A stretch of 64,000 nt of DNA from Scleromatobacter sp038243995 (GTDB taxonomy: Bacteria; Pseudomonadota; Gammaproteobacteria; Burkholderiales; Burkholderiaceae_C), in contig JBBRTV010000029.1 of assembly GCA_038243995.1 (NCBI GenBank), forward strand, positions 6,831-70,830. Direction: 5' to 3'. The notes below the pieces were generated by a model, which saw nothing but the letters and a program-made list of their open reading frames with translations, made no database searches and had not been told where the DNA came from. Positions 1-8,820 of this stretch are shown here, one piece after another. Made by a program: the position numbers and the translations under genes. How positions within the stretch are numbered: position 1 is the first letter of the stretch; each line of letters begins with the position of its first letter.

Positions 1-349
1 GCCAGGTCGGTTCGCCGCCGTTCATCACCTGGTCGATCTGGGATCCTATGGTGTCCCAGATCTCGGCCCATACCTCTTGCCCCGGCTGGCCCAGTGATCC
101 GGGGTGCCGCTCCGGCCCGATGGACGCGCGGTATGCGTCGTTGTAGAAACACAGGAGTTGCGCCCCCCAGAAGATGTAGATCGGGTGACGCGTGCTCAGC
201 ATCACCCGGACGGCGGTTCGCAGCGATTGCGGCCACCGGGAAGGGGTGCCGATGGTGGTCGAAGCCCAGTCGCGAGCACGAATCAATGCGCCCATCTCCC
301 CGCCCCCGGCGAGAAAATCGATCTCTCCCTGATCTTGGATCGCGGCCAT
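1..349 (-). CDS. PAS-domain sensor protein, N-terminal part (runs off the left edge)
   Basis: The reading frame starts at an ATG at 349 and stays open to the window edge (116 codons). After about 35 residues it reads WPQSLRTAVRVMLSTRHPI and then IFWGAQLLCFYNDAYR, followed by a VWAEIWDTIG stretch. This is the start of the PAS-type input domain common at the N terminus of soluble hybrid histidine kinases and GAF/PAS diguanylate cyclases of Burkholderiales. The output domain lies outside the window, so kinase versus cyclase cannot be decided. The segment before the start (AGGTG about 8 bases upstream) gives a modest ribosome-binding site. Confidence 0.72.
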   Translation of the reverse strand, partial: MAAIQDQGEIDFLAGGGEMGALIRARDWASTTIGTPSRWPQSLRTAVRVMLSTRHPIYIFWGAQLLCFYNDAYRASIGPERHPGSLGQPGQEVWAEIWDTIGSQIDQVMNGGEPTW

Positions 350-457
350 GCAACACCTGTCGAGTTCCGGATGTCTCGCGATCCTATCTCCCAATCGCCA
401 GGCGCTCGCGGTTTTGCGCCGGAAGGCAGCGCGCACGGCGCGCCTGGGTGTGCAGCT

Positions 458-928
458 TCAGGGCGCGGGAAGCGGGATCGGCGTGGAGAGCGCCACATCG
501 GGCTCGCAATGCACGTCGATCATGGCGGCTCCGACGGGCAGGTAGGTGCCGTAGCGCAGGATGTATTCGCGTTGCACCGCGTAGGCCTCGAACTCCCAGT
601 GGACGAGCTGCTGGCACGACGGCGCCACGTTGAACGCGACCCCGGCGCGCAGTTCGTCGTCACCGCGCGCGACGCCCTGCAGGTAGTGGACCATCTCGTG
701 GACGACGATCGAACTCGCGAAGAGACTGGCCTGCGGATCCAGCGTCTCGTCGAGGTAGATGCTGCGGCCACCCTCGTACCAGCCGAGCACCTTGCACTCC
801 CGCTGGTTGCAGGCGTGATCGACGAAGAAGGCGTGCGGCACGAGGACGATGTCGGGCGGTTCGGCCGGTGCCGGAAACCCGGACAGCGTCACGGCCCAGG
901 ACAGCAAGGTGACGTAGAGATCGGTCAT
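458..928 (-). CDS. Small protein with an HExxH zinc-protease-like motif (DUF6647-like)
   Basis: A 156-residue protein starting at an ATG with AGAGG about 8 bases upstream. Its middle holds IVVHEMVHYLQG, a perfect HExxH motif of the zincin type, followed by a conserved C-terminal region rich in Tyr, Phe and Glu (HWEFEAYAVQREYI). The first 20 residues are hydrophobic (LLSWAVTLSGFPAP) and could be a weak signal peptide. It resembles small DUF6647-type proteins, but that assignment is from memory. Hydrolase activity is inferred only from the motif; a third zinc ligand is not certain, although the downstream E of HWEFEAYA is a candidate. It is the last gene of a minus-strand run. Confidence 0.7.
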   Translation of the reverse strand: MTDLYVTLLSWAVTLSGFPAPAEPPDIVLVPHAFFVDHACNQRECKVLGWYEGGRSIYLDETLDPQASLFASSIVVHEMVHYLQGVARGDDELRAGVAFNVAPSCQQLVHWEFEAYAVQREYILRYGTYLPVGAAMIDVHCEPDVALSTPIPLPAP

Positions 929-1234
929 GGGAGCCTCTCGACAAACGAAGTGACGCGACGGCGGCCATCGGCCCCGGTCGGGGTCGCCACGGCATGGGGC
1001 CAGGAAAGCAGGTCGCGCGCGACGCACCGGGTGCGTGCGTCGCGACACCGATCCACGACCGGGGTGAATGACGCTGGGCAAGTCGGATGCCAACTCTGGC
1101 GCAACGGGCGCGCCGATGCAGGGAGCCGCGGCCGAACCGTCCTCGCGTGCAGGGTCAAATCAGTTCGACGGACCGTCCGCGCCCGCCGACCCGTCTGGTC
1201 GCGCGCCGTCCTGCTGCGGTGCACCAAGACAGTG
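929..1234. other. Intergenic stretch without a recognised gene
   Basis: This 306-base gap lies between the stop of the pentapeptide-repeat gene and the start of the small HExxH protein, both on the minus strand. No frame with a ribosome-binding site, no family match, no RNA gene and no clear terminator were seen. It probably contains the promoter of the HExxH gene. Confidence 0.4.
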
Positions 1235-2122
1235 TCAGCGCACCGCTTTGTCGAGGTTCTCCGCGCGCTCCAGCCCCTTGGCGGCCGCCAGGCCCCGCAC
1301 GTCGCGCAGCACGGTGCCCGACAGGTCGGCCTCCGTGAAGTCGGCGCCGGTCACATCCGCGCCGGTCAGGTCGGCGCCGATCAGCTTGGCGCGATAGAAG
1401 TTCACCCCGCGCAGATCGCTGCCGCGCAGGTTCGCGTACGACATCAGCGATCGATTGACGTCGGCCTCGGCCAGGTTGGCACCCGACAGATCGGCGCCGG
1501 TCAGGTCGGTGCGCATCTGGCCCATGCCCTGGTTGCGGATGTTCACGCCGATGGAAGCGCCCGCGAGGTCGGCGCCTTTCAGGTCGGCGGCGGGCAGGTC
1601 GGCGATCATCTTCACGCCACGGAGGTTGGCGTTGCGGAAGACCGGCATCTTCTTCACTTCGCCGCCCAGCACCACCACCGACAGCATGCTGGCGCCCGCG
1701 AGATTCGCGCCGGTGAAGTCGGCCCCCATCAGCCAGGCGCCGTTGAGGTTCGCCCCTTGCAGGTCGGCGCCCGCGAAGGTGGAGTTCACCAGCCGGCTCG
1801 CGAACAGGTTGGTGCCGCGCAACTGGGCGTGGCGGAAATCGAGATCGCGCAGTTCGAGATCGGACAGGTCCTTGCCGGCGAAGTCGGCCGGCCGGGCCGT
1901 CGTCGCGTCGGCGAGCGATGCGCGCACCTGGTCAGTCGACAGGTCGGCCGCCGCCGTGGATGCGGCCAGCAACCCCAGGGCAACGAGAAGCCAGCGCCAC
2001 GGGTGCGGCGCGCGCCCGGCGGCGCGCACGGGCGCGTTCGCCAGCGCCTGGGCCCCCGCGCTCGGGCGGCCCTCGACCGGCTTCGAGTTCCCGGGCCCGT
2101 CGTTCCTTGCCGGCTTGACCAT
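1235..2122 (-). CDS. Exported pentapeptide-repeat protein
   Basis: A 295-residue protein. Residues of about 42-60 form a hydrophobic segment ending AASTAAA, a likely signal peptide with a long N-region, so a later internal start is possible. From about residue 75 to 280 it consists of A(D/N)LXX pentapeptides such as ADLTGADLSGANLAEADVN, which fold as a right-handed quadrilateral beta helix. An interruption of non-repeat sequence (VVVLGGEVKKMPVF) sits in the middle. No catalytic domain is present. The family has no single function; exported members are mostly uncharacterised. The repeats produce long false frames on the opposite strand. Confidence 0.85.
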   Translation of the reverse strand: MVKPARNDGPGNSKPVEGRPSAGAQALANAPVRAAGRAPHPWRWLLVALGLLAASTAAADLSTDQVRASLADATTARPADFAGKDLSDLELRDLDFRHAQLRGTNLFASRLVNSTFAGADLQGANLNGAWLMGADFTGANLAGASMLSVVVLGGEVKKMPVFRNANLRGVKMIADLPAADLKGADLAGASIGVNIRNQGMGQMRTDLTGADLSGANLAEADVNRSLMSYANLRGSDLRGVNFYRAKLIGADLTGADVTGADFTEADLSGTVLRDVRGLAAAKGLERAENLDKAVR

Positions 2123-2264
2123 GCGCGCGCTCCTGCGAAAAAAAATGTGGACGAGCGCGGGGCACCCGATCGGCGGGGTCCGGCTCGCCGATCAGTGTTC
2201 ACCCGGGCGGCGCCGGCCGCAACCCGGGTCTGTGCCCATCGCCGTCGTCGCCCGGACGCGGCGA

Positions 2265-4106
2265 CTAAGGCACGTTGACCGCGGTGGTGAAGCCGTTCTT
2301 GCCGATGCACGTGCTCCAGGCGCCGCCGGTTCCCATGTGCATGGACGAGAACCACTGCACGTTGGAATTCCCGGCGGTGACGTCGCCGGCGGAGGCCGAG
2401 TAGTCGCCCATCCGCCCGGACAGGTTGGCGCTGGCGCCCGAGCACATGTAGATCCCCGCGTCGTGCATCAGGTTCTTGCCGTAGGTCACGCGGCGCGAGG
2501 TGTACGCCGTCGACGGATAGGTGTTGTCGTCCGACAGGTTGAAGGCCATCGTCAGGTTGCCCGCGCTGTCGGGTGCCAGGCTGGCGAAATACGACGAGCC
2601 GTTGGTGTTGAAGCCCCCGCCGCAGTAGTAGCAGTCTTCGTTGACCATCTCCGCCCCGGTGACCTGCGCGCACAGGTTGGCGAAGGCGCCGGTACAGCGC
2701 GCATCGTTGTCGTTGAGGAAGGGCCGGATCTCGAACCAGGCGTGGTGGGCGCGGCCGTCGGTGCCGTTGGTGTTGACCGAGGCCGTGATGTGTCCGCCGT
2801 GATAGAAGGGCGAGCCGCTGATGCGCGTATCCCCCGTGTCGACGCTGAACGGGAAGCCTTTCTGGTTCGCGTTGGCCGGGAAGCGGTAGGTCGTCGCGGT
2901 GGGCAGCAGGACGGCCGACCACTCCGGCCCCGGGCTGCCGGCGGCCTGCAGGTTGTTCGAGAACGCCCAGACCATGATGCCGCTGCAGCCGGACGAGCCG
3001 CTGCACTGGCCGCCCCCGAAGTTGATGTTGAACGAAGCGACCGCGAATCCGGCCCGCGGGTGATCGGCCGCGCTCAGCAGGGACACGGGTTGCATCGAGT
3101 CGATCGCGATGCCGCCCCACGTGAAGTTGGAGAAGAAGTTGTAGCCGAATCCGCCGCCCGCGTAGATCGTCTTCTTTGGCAGCAAGAGCATCCAGTCGCT
3201 CACGCCCCCGGCTGCCGGGAAGTAGTTCAGGCTGAGATAGATCGTCTGGTCATCGAAGCCGATCATCGGGAAGTCCGGGCAGGCGTTGCCGGAGACCCGG
3301 CAATTGGCCGCGCCCCAGGGCGCCAGCTTGTAGATGTTCCAGGCGCCGCGCGGGTCGTTGGTCTGGCTGGCGGCGAGCCACATCGCGCCGCCCGTGAAAT
3401 CGTCCGCGACGACCACGAAGCGGTTGTTCATGCGGTCGTAGAACGCGCGCGGATCGCCGGTATCGGTGGTGGCACTCGGGAAGAAACCGCTGGTTCCGCC
3501 CAGCGCCTTCGGGAAGCCGGCCTGGATGCCGCCGGTCTTGTTGTAGACCGCGATCCGCGAATTGACGACCTGCACCACCCACGTGTTGGACACCGCCAGC
3601 GCCATGTCCGACGGGACGGATCCCGATTGGCCCAGTCCCGTGAAGACGAGCGATGCCCCGGGTGTATCGGGCGCAGCATCAGGATAGCGCGTCTGCCCGT
3701 CCTGGGCGGACGGTACGCCGGCGCCGTTCGCCTGCCGGGACGCCGCGGCCTTGCGCGTCGCGTACTCGGCTTCGTTCACCCCGCCACGCGGTCGCGGCGA
3801 CGGCAGGGCGGCTGCCGCCGCGGCCGAAGCCTGCGGCAACGCGTCCATCGTGACGACGCGCGCCTCGGCCACGCTGGACTGCCCGTGTTCGGCGCTGAAC
3901 TTGCGCGCGTCCGCGTCGGCCGCGTGGACGGCAGACCCCGCCGCGAGCGCGGCACCGACGAGCAACGCGCCGAAAGCCTTGATTGCAAGGTCGAAACGGG
4001 GCGTCGAACGTGGGCTCCGCCCGGCGTCTCGCTCCGGGCTGTCCTGCACTGCCGCGGCGAGACTCGCAAGCGTGAGAGTTCGTCCAGGTTCGGGGTTCCG
4101 GTTCAT
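2265..4106 (-). CDS. Large secreted protein of unknown function
   Basis: A 613-residue protein beginning MNRNPEPGRT, chosen because AAGGAG lies 6 bases before this ATG; a longer frame upstream lacks such a site. A hydrophobic segment at about residues 43-64 (ending SAVHAAD) looks like a signal peptide with an extended N-region. The mature part is rich in Gly, Ser, Asn and aromatic residues, with several Cys (a DCYYCGGG segment and NCRVSGNACP), and with repeated Phe/Tyr/Trp beta-type motifs, suggesting a beta-propeller or similar all-beta fold. No named domain was recognised. A TTGACA hexamer at 4159-4164 (minus strand) could be a -35 element, but no good -10 follows. Confidence 0.8.
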   Translation of the reverse strand: MNRNPEPGRTLTLASLAAAVQDSPERDAGRSPRSTPRFDLAIKAFGALLVGAALAAGSAVHAADADARKFSAEHGQSSVAEARVVTMDALPQASAAAAAALPSPRPRGGVNEAEYATRKAAASRQANGAGVPSAQDGQTRYPDAAPDTPGASLVFTGLGQSGSVPSDMALAVSNTWVVQVVNSRIAVYNKTGGIQAGFPKALGGTSGFFPSATTDTGDPRAFYDRMNNRFVVVADDFTGGAMWLAASQTNDPRGAWNIYKLAPWGAANCRVSGNACPDFPMIGFDDQTIYLSLNYFPAAGGVSDWMLLLPKKTIYAGGGFGYNFFSNFTWGGIAIDSMQPVSLLSAADHPRAGFAVASFNINFGGGQCSGSSGCSGIMVWAFSNNLQAAGSPGPEWSAVLLPTATTYRFPANANQKGFPFSVDTGDTRISGSPFYHGGHITASVNTNGTDGRAHHAWFEIRPFLNDNDARCTGAFANLCAQVTGAEMVNEDCYYCGGGFNTNGSSYFASLAPDSAGNLTMAFNLSDDNTYPSTAYTSRRVTYGKNLMHDAGIYMCSGASANLSGRMGDYSASAGDVTAGNSNVQWFSSMHMGTGGAWSTCIGKNGFTTAVNVP

Positions 4107-4368
4107 GGCCACTCCTTGGTAGGTTTGTGCGGCGATGCTGATGACCGCCAGCGTGCGTGTCAATCCAGCAAAGAGCCCGAATCACCAGGGTAGGGGGGCG
4201 AGAACTAGGGGGAGGTGGCGCGGGAATCAGGCGCAGGGGAGCGCGCCAAGGTGCCGGGAAACGCCCTTGTGTGCGTTGACGCACGGAGCCCGGCCCCGAA
4301 CCGGACTACGGTGGAGGTCCGCGGTCGTCGAAGGTCGACTTCCGCAGCCGCCGCCCGAGGAGAATCCC

Positions 4369-4524
4369 GTGACAGGACAGGACAAGCCGACCCCGAACAA
4401 GCCCGCCGTCGCCCCGCCCCCGCGCGGGCCGGATCCCGACAAGGCCAAAGAGCGCGCCGAGGCGGCCGAGGTCGACGGCCGGCACAAGAACGACGGCCAG
4501 AAAGACCACAAAGGAGCTCGCTGA
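4369..4524 (+). CDS. Small charged protein, 51 residues, unknown function
   Basis: A short frame with a GTG start preceded by GAGGAG at 4357-4362, an ideal spacing. The product is hydrophilic: a proline-rich first half (PNKPAVAPPPRGPDPDK) and a Lys/Glu/Asp-rich second half ending in HKNDGQKDHKGAR. It has no membrane segment and no Cys. It is probably an intrinsically disordered stress-type small protein, but no function can be named. It lies between divergent and convergent neighbours and is not part of an operon. Confidence 0.6.
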   Translation: MTGQDKPTPNKPAVAPPPRGPDPDKAKERAEAAEVDGRHKNDGQKDHKGAR

Positions 4525-4576
4525 GCTCGACGGTGGGGTGCCCCATTTCCCCACGGCCTCGTTCCCGGGGCGACGG

Positions 4577-5293
4577 TCAGTGCGCGATCCTTCCCGGCAG
4601 CAGCCGGTCGTATTCCTTCTTCACCACCTCGTAGCACTCGCAGGCGCGTGCCTCGATGCCCGGCCGATCGAGCACGAGGATGCGACCGCGCGCGTATTCG
4701 ATGAGACCGGCACGCTGCAGCCTGAGCGCGGCTTCGGTGACGCCCTCGCGGCGCACGCCTAGCATGTTCGCAATGAGTTCCTGCGTCATCCGCAGCTCCT
4801 TCCCGTGCAGGCGATCGAGGCTGAGCAGCAACCATCGGCACAGTTGCTGGTCGAGCGAGTGGTGCCGGTTGCACACCGCGGTCTGCGACATCTGGGTGAT
4901 CAGCGCCTGCGTGTACCTGAGAAGCAGGTGCAGGACCGGCAGCAGCTTGAACTCGACCTGGATCGATTCGGCTTTCATCCTCAAGCCGCGCCCGGCGCTT
5001 TGAACCACGGCCCGGCTCGGGGTCGACTCCCCGCCCATGAACAGCGCGATGCCGACGATGCCCTCGTTGCCGACGACGGCGATTTCCGCCGACGCGCCGT
5101 CTTCCATCACGTACAGCAGCGAGACGATGGCGGTCGTGGGGAAATGGACATGGGTCAAGGTCACCCCGGACTCGTACAGCACGAAGCCCAGCGGCAGGTC
5201 CACGGGCTCCAGCATGTCGACCCAGCGTTCGAAGATGTCCGCCGGCAAGGATCCCAGGAGGTGGTTCTGCTTCAGGTTGGCGTGTGTGGACAT
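4577..5293 (-). CDS. Crp/Fnr-family transcriptional regulator (copy 1)
   Basis: A 238-residue regulator with an N-terminal cyclic-nucleotide-binding-type beta roll (VHFPTTAIVSLLYVMEDGASAEIAVVG) and a C-terminal winged helix-turn-helix (MTQELIANMLGVRREGVTEAA). No FNR-type cysteine cluster is present at the N terminus, and the recognition helix carries RREGVTEAA instead of the FNR residues E-xx-SR, so its target is unlikely to be the classic TTGAT box. It is closely similar along its whole length to the regulator at 6553-7269. It is divergent from the histidine kinase at 5495; the shared 201-base gap holds an inverted repeat TTGCATG/CATGCAA. Confidence 0.9.
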   Translation of the reverse strand: MSTHANLKQNHLLGSLPADIFERWVDMLEPVDLPLGFVLYESGVTLTHVHFPTTAIVSLLYVMEDGASAEIAVVGNEGIVGIALFMGGESTPSRAVVQSAGRGLRMKAESIQVEFKLLPVLHLLLRYTQALITQMSQTAVCNRHHSLDQQLCRWLLLSLDRLHGKELRMTQELIANMLGVRREGVTEAALRLQRAGLIEYARGRILVLDRPGIEARACECYEVVKKEYDRLLPGRIAH

Positions 5294-5433
5294 GGCGGAC
5301 TGCGCTGTCTGGACGAGTCCGCTCGGTTGTACATGCGTCCGACGGGGGCGTCTGTACGGTGGCGAACAAGTCTGGCTGGCGCACGCGGGCCGGGCCGTCG
5401 ACTGTCGAGCTATGCGGCCTACCGTACAGAGCG

Positions 5434-5467
5434 TTGCATGTTTGCAAGGTAGCCTGCTCGCATGCAA
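5434..5467. promoter_or_regulatory. Inverted repeat in the divergent crp/kinase promoter region
   Basis: TTGCATG at 5434-5440 and its reverse complement CATGCAA at 5461-5467 are separated by 20 bases and sit just before the kinase start codon, in the gap between a Crp/Fnr-type gene and a histidine kinase. It is a candidate operator, perhaps autoregulatory; binding is an inference. Confidence 0.3.
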
Positions 5468-5494
5468 GACGGCGGGACAGGAAAGGGGCGAGCC

Positions 5495-6556
5495 ATGAGC
5501 AGCGAAACCAGCATCGGCAAGGTTGCGGGTGAGCGCGGCAACCGTGCGATCGCGCCACGCGCGCCGGAAGGAGACCGCCTCGACGGCGCGCTGGCGGGGC
5601 CTGTCAGGACCGGGCCGACGCTGTCGGTCGTGCCGTCGCGCGCGGTGGCCAAGGCGTTCGCGTGCGCAGGCCGCTGCCCCGCGTCTGGTTCCGGCGCGGG
5701 CCCGAACGCCAGGTTTCGCCCCGCCGTCGTCAGGAGCCTGCGCCTGCAGCTCGATGAAGCCCGGCGGCAGGCCGCCCGTGCCGAGATGCGCGCGGCGGAA
5801 ATGGCGGCCGTCGCCGAGCAGGCCCGCGCGCGCCAGGTCGAGTTCCTGGCCGTCATCGCGCACGAACTGCGCAATCCGCTCGCGCCGATCCGCACCGCCG
5901 CCGCCTTGCTGAGCCTGGGCCGGCCCGGCGACCTGCTGCGCGCCCAGGCCATCATCGAGCGCCAGGTCGTGCAGATGAGCCGGATGATCGACGACCTGCT
6001 CGACGTCTCGCGTGTCCACACTGGCAAGATGACCCTGGTTTCCGGCATCGTGCGTATCTCCGAGGTCGTCGGCCAGTCCATCGACGCCTGCCTCCCGGCC
6101 ATCACGAAGCGTCACCAACGCCTACAGCTGCTCGGGCTGGACGGCGACTGCGAGGTGCACGGCGACACGATGCGGATGACGCAGGTGCTGTCCAACCTGC
6201 TGGACAATGCCTCGAAATACAGCCCCGACGGGCAGGCCATCGTGCTGACGGTACGCATGCTGGAGCAGTTCGTCGAACTGGAGGTCGTCGACGACGGCAT
6301 CGGCATCTCTGCGAGCGCCCTCGGCAAGGTGTTCGAGCCCTTCGTGCGGGATGGGCATGCCGCGAGCTTCAACACCTCGGGGCTGGGCGTGGGATTGGCG
6401 GTGGTGCGCGAGCTGGTCGAGGCGCACGGCGGCCAGGTCACGGCCCGCAGTGCCGGCGTCGGGCATGGCAGCCGCTTCCTCGTGGCGTTGCCGCGCGCTC
6501 AAATGCCCGTTGACGTGCGGCCCGCGCCAGAGGCCCAGGGACAATCCATTTCCTAG
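5495..6556 (+). CDS. Sensor histidine kinase (orphan)
   Basis: A 353-residue kinase. The ATG at 5495 follows AAAGGGG; a start at 5462 is possible. Residues 1-80 are low-complexity with no recognisable sensor; a coiled coil (LDEARRQAARAEMRAAEMAAVAEQ is split over the helix) leads into the HisKA dimerisation helix with the H-box IAHELRNPLAPIR. The HATPase domain shows the N-box (LSNLLDNASKYS), G1 (DDGIGIS), F-box (FEPFV) and G2 (GLGVGLAVV). There is no transmembrane segment and no receiver domain, so it is a soluble orphan kinase. It sits between two Crp/Fnr paralogues. Its stop codon and that of the convergent downstream gene overlap in the palindrome CTAG at 6553-6556. Confidence 0.9.
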   Translation: MSSETSIGKVAGERGNRAIAPRAPEGDRLDGALAGPVRTGPTLSVVPSRAVAKAFACAGRCPASGSGAGPNARFRPAVVRSLRLQLDEARRQAARAEMRAAEMAAVAEQARARQVEFLAVIAHELRNPLAPIRTAAALLSLGRPGDLLRAQAIIERQVVQMSRMIDDLLDVSRVHTGKMTLVSGIVRISEVVGQSIDACLPAITKRHQRLQLLGLDGDCEVHGDTMRMTQVLSNLLDNASKYSPDGQAIVLTVRMLEQFVELEVVDDGIGISASALGKVFEPFVRDGHAASFNTSGLGVGLAVVRELVEAHGGQVTARSAGVGHGSRFLVALPRAQMPVDVRPAPEAQGQSIS

Positions 6557-7269
6557 ACCGAAGTTTCCCTCGGCAGCAAGCGGGCGTACTCCCGCTTCAC
6601 GACTTCATAGCATTCGCAGGATCTCTCTTCCAGGCCGTGGCGATCGAGCACCTCGATCAGTCCCCGGCTGTATCGAACGAGGCCGGCCTTCTGCAGCTTG
6701 AGCGCCGCCTCCGTCACGCCCTCGCGGCGCACGCCCAGCATGTTGGCGATGAGTTCCTGCGTCATCCGGATCTCGCTGCCGTGCAGGCGATCGAGGCTCA
6801 GCAACAGCCAGCGGCAGAGTTGCTGGTCGACCGTATGGTGCCGGTTGCACACGGCCGTCTGGGCCATCTGGGTGATGAGCGCCTGGGTATAGCGCAGGAG
6901 CAGGTGCAGGATAGGAGCGCGCTTGAACTCCTCCTTGATCGCCCGGGCGCTGAGGCGCAGCCCGCGCCCGGCGCTCTGCACGACGGCCCGGCTGGGCGTC
7001 GATTCACCGCCCATGAACAGCGCGATGCCGACGATGCCCTCCCGTCCGACCACCGCGATCTCCGCCGACGCGCCGTTCTCCATCACGTAGAGCAGCGAGA
7101 CGATGGCAGTGGTGGGAAAGTAGACATGGTCCAGGCTGGCGCCGGATTCGTACAGAACCTGCCCCAGGCTCAAGTCGACGGCATCGAGCTGCGGCAGCCA
7201 GCGGTCGAGCTCGTCCGGGGGCAACGCGGCCAGCAAGTCGTTCTGCAGTGCCTCGGCGCGGGTCGTCAT
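6553..7269 (-). CDS. Crp/Fnr-family transcriptional regulator (copy 2)
   Basis: A 238-residue paralogue of the regulator at 4577-5293, identical over long blocks in the beta roll (ENGASAEIAVVGREGIVGIA), in the dimer helix (TQALITQMAQTAVCNRHH) and in the winged helix (RMTQELIANMLGVRREGVTE). The N-terminal 30 residues and the last 20 differ most. Key features are the same: no N-terminal iron-sulphur cysteines and an RREGV recognition helix. It converges with the kinase, and both stops are read from the same CTAG. The arrangement regulator-kinase-regulator suggests local duplication around the kinase. Confidence 0.9.
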   Translation of the reverse strand: MTTRAEALQNDLLAALPPDELDRWLPQLDAVDLSLGQVLYESGASLDHVYFPTTAIVSLLYVMENGASAEIAVVGREGIVGIALFMGGESTPSRAVVQSAGRGLRLSARAIKEEFKRAPILHLLLRYTQALITQMAQTAVCNRHHTVDQQLCRWLLLSLDRLHGSEIRMTQELIANMLGVRREGVTEAALKLQKAGLVRYSRGLIEVLDRHGLEERSCECYEVVKREYARLLPRETSV

Positions 7270-7437
7270 GGCGGGATTCCAGGCAAGCGAGCGCAGCCCG
7301 GCTCGAGGGCGCAGCGTGATGGCAAATGGAGACGCGCCGACGTCGATCGCTCTGTCGAAACCCGCCCCTGGGCTCGACTTACTGCCGGCTGCCCCATGCT
7401 ACTCGCCTCCAGCGACCCCGGGTCCGCCCGCGCGCGG

Positions 7438-8733
7438 TCAGCGCAGTCCCAGGCGCTGCGCCTGCTGCGTCAGCTCCGCCCGGAAATCCGGGTGGGCGAT
7501 GGCGATGAGTTCGCCCGCGCGCTGCTGCGCCGACTTGCCGCGCAATTGGGCCACGCCATATTCGGTGACGACATAGTTCACATCGTTCTTGCTCGTGCTC
7601 ACATGCGTGCCCGCCGACAGGGCCGGCACGATGCGCGAAATCGAATCGTTGCGCGCCGTCGAAGGCAGGACGATGAAGGCCTTGCCGCCGCGCGAGCGGT
7701 TGGCGGCGCGGACGAAGTCGGATTGCCCACCGGTGCCGGAGTAGGGCGCGGCGCCCAGGCTTTCGGAGCCGCATTGACCGAGCAGGTCGATCTGCAGCGT
7801 CGCATTGATGGCGACCAGGTTGTCGTTGCGCGAGGCCAGCGCCGGGTCGTTGGTGAATTCCACCGGATGCATCTCGACGGACGGGTTGCGGTCCATGAAT
7901 CGGTACAGCTTCGCCGAGCCGAGCGCGAACGTGGCGATCGTCTTGCCGGGCAGGTAGTTCTTGCGCCGGTTCGTGATGGCGCCGCATTCCACCAGCGTGA
8001 GGATGCCGTCGCCCAGCATCTCGGTGTGCACGCCCAGGTCGTGCTTCTGCGTGAGTTGCATGACCACGGCGTCCGGGATGCCGCCATAGCCGATCTGCAG
8101 CGTCGAGCCGTCGGCGATCATCTCGGCCACATAGCCCCCGATGGCCTGCTGCACGGGGCCGATGGTCGGCAGGCCGACCTCGAGCACCGGCTCGACACTC
8201 TCGACCAGCGCCGCCACCTGCGACACGTGGACCAGGCAGTTGCCGTAGGCATAAGGCACGTTGGGGTTGACCTCGAGCACGACCGCGCGTGCACGCGCGA
8301 TCGCGGCCATCGTGTAGTCGGCGCCCAGGCTGATCGAGAAGTAGCCGTGGGCGTCCATGGGCGAGGCCATGGCCATCACGACATCGGAGCCGATCTGCCC
8401 GCGCTCGATGAGCGCCGGGATCTCCGAGAAGTAGTTCGGTATGAAGTCGATCCAGCCTTCCTGGCCGCCGGCACGCGTGGCGCCGCCGAAGAACAGGGCG
8501 ACGTGGCGGACGTGCTCCGCGGTGGCGCGGTCGATGTAGCCGTACTTGCGCATCGCGAGGATCTGGGCGACCTTCACGTCGCGCCAGTCGCGTCGCTTCT
8601 CGGACAGCGCGGTGAGCAGCGCCGGCGGTTCGCCGACCCCGGTCGGCACGATGATGGAATCGCCGTCTTTCACCACGCGCACCGCGTCGGCGGCGTTGGT
8701 GAGCTTGCGCTGGTACAGCTCCTGGACTGACAT
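7438..8733 (-). CDS. Acetyl-CoA hydrolase/transferase family protein (CoA-transferase, 4-hydroxybutyrate type)
   Basis: A 431-residue class I CoA-transferase of the Cat1/4-hydroxybutyrate CoA-transferase group. It has the N-terminal domain with IIVPTGVGEPPALL, the substrate loop PNVPYAYGN, the QIGYGGIPDAV glycine motif and the catalytic glutamate in VHTEMLGDG, which falls at residue 238. The C-terminal domain carries GTGGQSDFVRAANRSRGGKAFIVLPST, typical of the family. It would move CoA between acetyl-CoA and short carboxylates or hydrolyse acyl-CoA; the natural substrate cannot be told. The start MSVQELYQ was chosen by family length. It stands alone on the minus strand. Confidence 0.88.
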   Translation of the reverse strand: MSVQELYQRKLTNAADAVRVVKDGDSIIVPTGVGEPPALLTALSEKRRDWRDVKVAQILAMRKYGYIDRATAEHVRHVALFFGGATRAGGQEGWIDFIPNYFSEIPALIERGQIGSDVVMAMASPMDAHGYFSISLGADYTMAAIARARAVVLEVNPNVPYAYGNCLVHVSQVAALVESVEPVLEVGLPTIGPVQQAIGGYVAEMIADGSTLQIGYGGIPDAVVMQLTQKHDLGVHTEMLGDGILTLVECGAITNRRKNYLPGKTIATFALGSAKLYRFMDRNPSVEMHPVEFTNDPALASRNDNLVAINATLQIDLLGQCGSESLGAAPYSGTGGQSDFVRAANRSRGGKAFIVLPSTARNDSISRIVPALSAGTHVSTSKNDVNYVVTEYGVAQLRGKSAQQRAGELIAIAHPDFRAELTQQAQRLGLR

Positions 8734-8820
8734 GCTTGCTGCTTTCGGGATGCGGTGAATCGGCCGCGCGGGCGGGGGCATCCCCGTCCCGGGCACTTCG
8801 AACAGCCTACTCCGTGTCGC

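Noticed and set aside
104..2278. Long open frames on the strand opposite the pentapeptide-repeat and other genes (also 12784-16707 beginning antisense to sulP, and 19841-23236 antisense to the P-type ATPase)
   Set aside because: They are antisense or out-of-frame shadows of recognised genes in GC-rich DNA, with repeat-like low-complexity products and no ribosome-binding sites.
4159..4164. TTGACA as -35 of the large secreted protein gene
   Set aside because: No acceptable -10 hexamer lies 16-18 bases further on.
4534..4554. GTGGGG...CCCCAC hairpin followed by a few T after the small charged protein gene
   Set aside because: The stem is short and interrupted, and the T-run has only three bases, so a terminator call was not supported.
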